Assembly (NCBI RefSeq): GCF_039595395.1
Contig: NZ_JBCNLP010000006.1
Coordinates: forward strand, 253,001 to 317,000
Source: Novosphingobium sp.
GTDB taxonomy: Bacteria; Pseudomonadota; Alphaproteobacteria; Sphingomonadales; Sphingomonadaceae
Direction of reading: 5' to 3'
DNA: 64,000 bases
Part shown: in pieces, positions 63,956 through 64,000 of the stretch
How the letters are laid out: every line of letters starts with the position of its first letter
Position numbering within the stretch: position 1 is the stretch's first letter
Position numbers and translations under genes: made by a program
Notes under the pieces: model-generated
The model's input: the letters and a program-made list of their open reading frames with translations, nothing else
What the model was told of the DNA's origin: nothing
Databases searched by the model: none

Positions 63956-64000
63956 TTACTCCTCCTTGGGATAGGGCCCCTTGCCGCCCTGCGCGATAAA
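63956..64000 (-). CDS. C-terminal end of an unidentified minus-strand gene
   Basis: The minus frame is open to the window edge and ends with ...F-I-A-Q-G-G-K-G-P-Y-P-K-E-E and TAA at 63956-63958. Fourteen residues are too few to assign a family. It lies directly upstream of the GntR gene in the same direction. The two hydroxyproline steps absent from the window (D-hydroxyproline dehydrogenase and 2-oxoglutarate semialdehyde dehydrogenase) could lie here. Confidence 0.35.
   Translation of the reverse strand, partial: FIAQGGKGPYPKEE

Noticed and set aside
1..64000. CRISPR arrays, tRNA or rRNA genes, transposases, prophage
   Set aside because: I looked for regular direct repeats, cloverleaf genes and integrase or transposase proteins and saw none.

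Overview
The window is GC-rich, densely coded DNA from an alphaproteobacterium, most likely a Sphingomonadales member (Sphingomonas/Novosphingobium type). The evidence is five large TonB-dependent receptors (TBDRs) next to secreted glycoside hydrolases, the SapC / JmjC-cupin / tryptophan-halogenase-like / DUF6445 gene set typical of sphingomonad and Caulobacter carbohydrate loci, and a Tad (Flp) pilus locus. I saw no rRNA, tRNA, CRISPR array, IS element or prophage.

Layout. (1) 1-10986, beta-glucan/glucoside locus: 3' end of a GH16 glucanase, DUF6445 protein, divergent GH3 beta-glucosidase and TBDR with a LacI-type operator between them, then SapC, JmjC-like cupin, flavin halogenase-like gene and LacI regulator. 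The last two genes each carry one frameshift. (2) 11318-12540: a secreted hypothetical and a small EamA transporter. (3) 13184-20988, sulfonate-like module: TBDR, MFS_2 symporter and TauD-family dioxygenase behind a leader that contains an 8-codon uORF; then MarR regulator, isochorismatase-fold hydrolase, DHA2 efflux pump and small membrane protein. (4) 21551-26640: TBDR, secreted GH43 and an MFS transporter. (5) 26894-29645: a diguanylate cyclase with a helical-repeat sensor region and a membrane protein. (6) 30085-41681: a whole Tad pilus locus, from pilin to prepilin peptidase, read in one direction. (7) 42387-64000: a locus for using a plant glycoprotein.

The main finding is region 7. It joins beta-L-arabinofuranosidase (GH127/146), GH27 alpha-galactosidase, a DPP4-like S9 peptidase, a DUF885 peptidase, a DUF5695 protein, two different TBDRs, a DapA-family enzyme, a 4-hydroxyproline epimerase, an APC amino-acid permease and a GntR/FCD regulator. 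Plant extensins carry beta-L-arabinofuranosides on hydroxyproline and alpha-galactose on serine. The gene set therefore reads as a complete route: strip the glycans, cut the peptide, import it, and catabolise hydroxyproline. Six copies of a motif with core GTATACGATA (or its reverse complement, some with a mismatch) lie in the promoter regions of all these transcription units, including that of the GntR gene itself. This points to one regulon. The substrate is an inference from gene content; the motif copies are read directly from the sequence.
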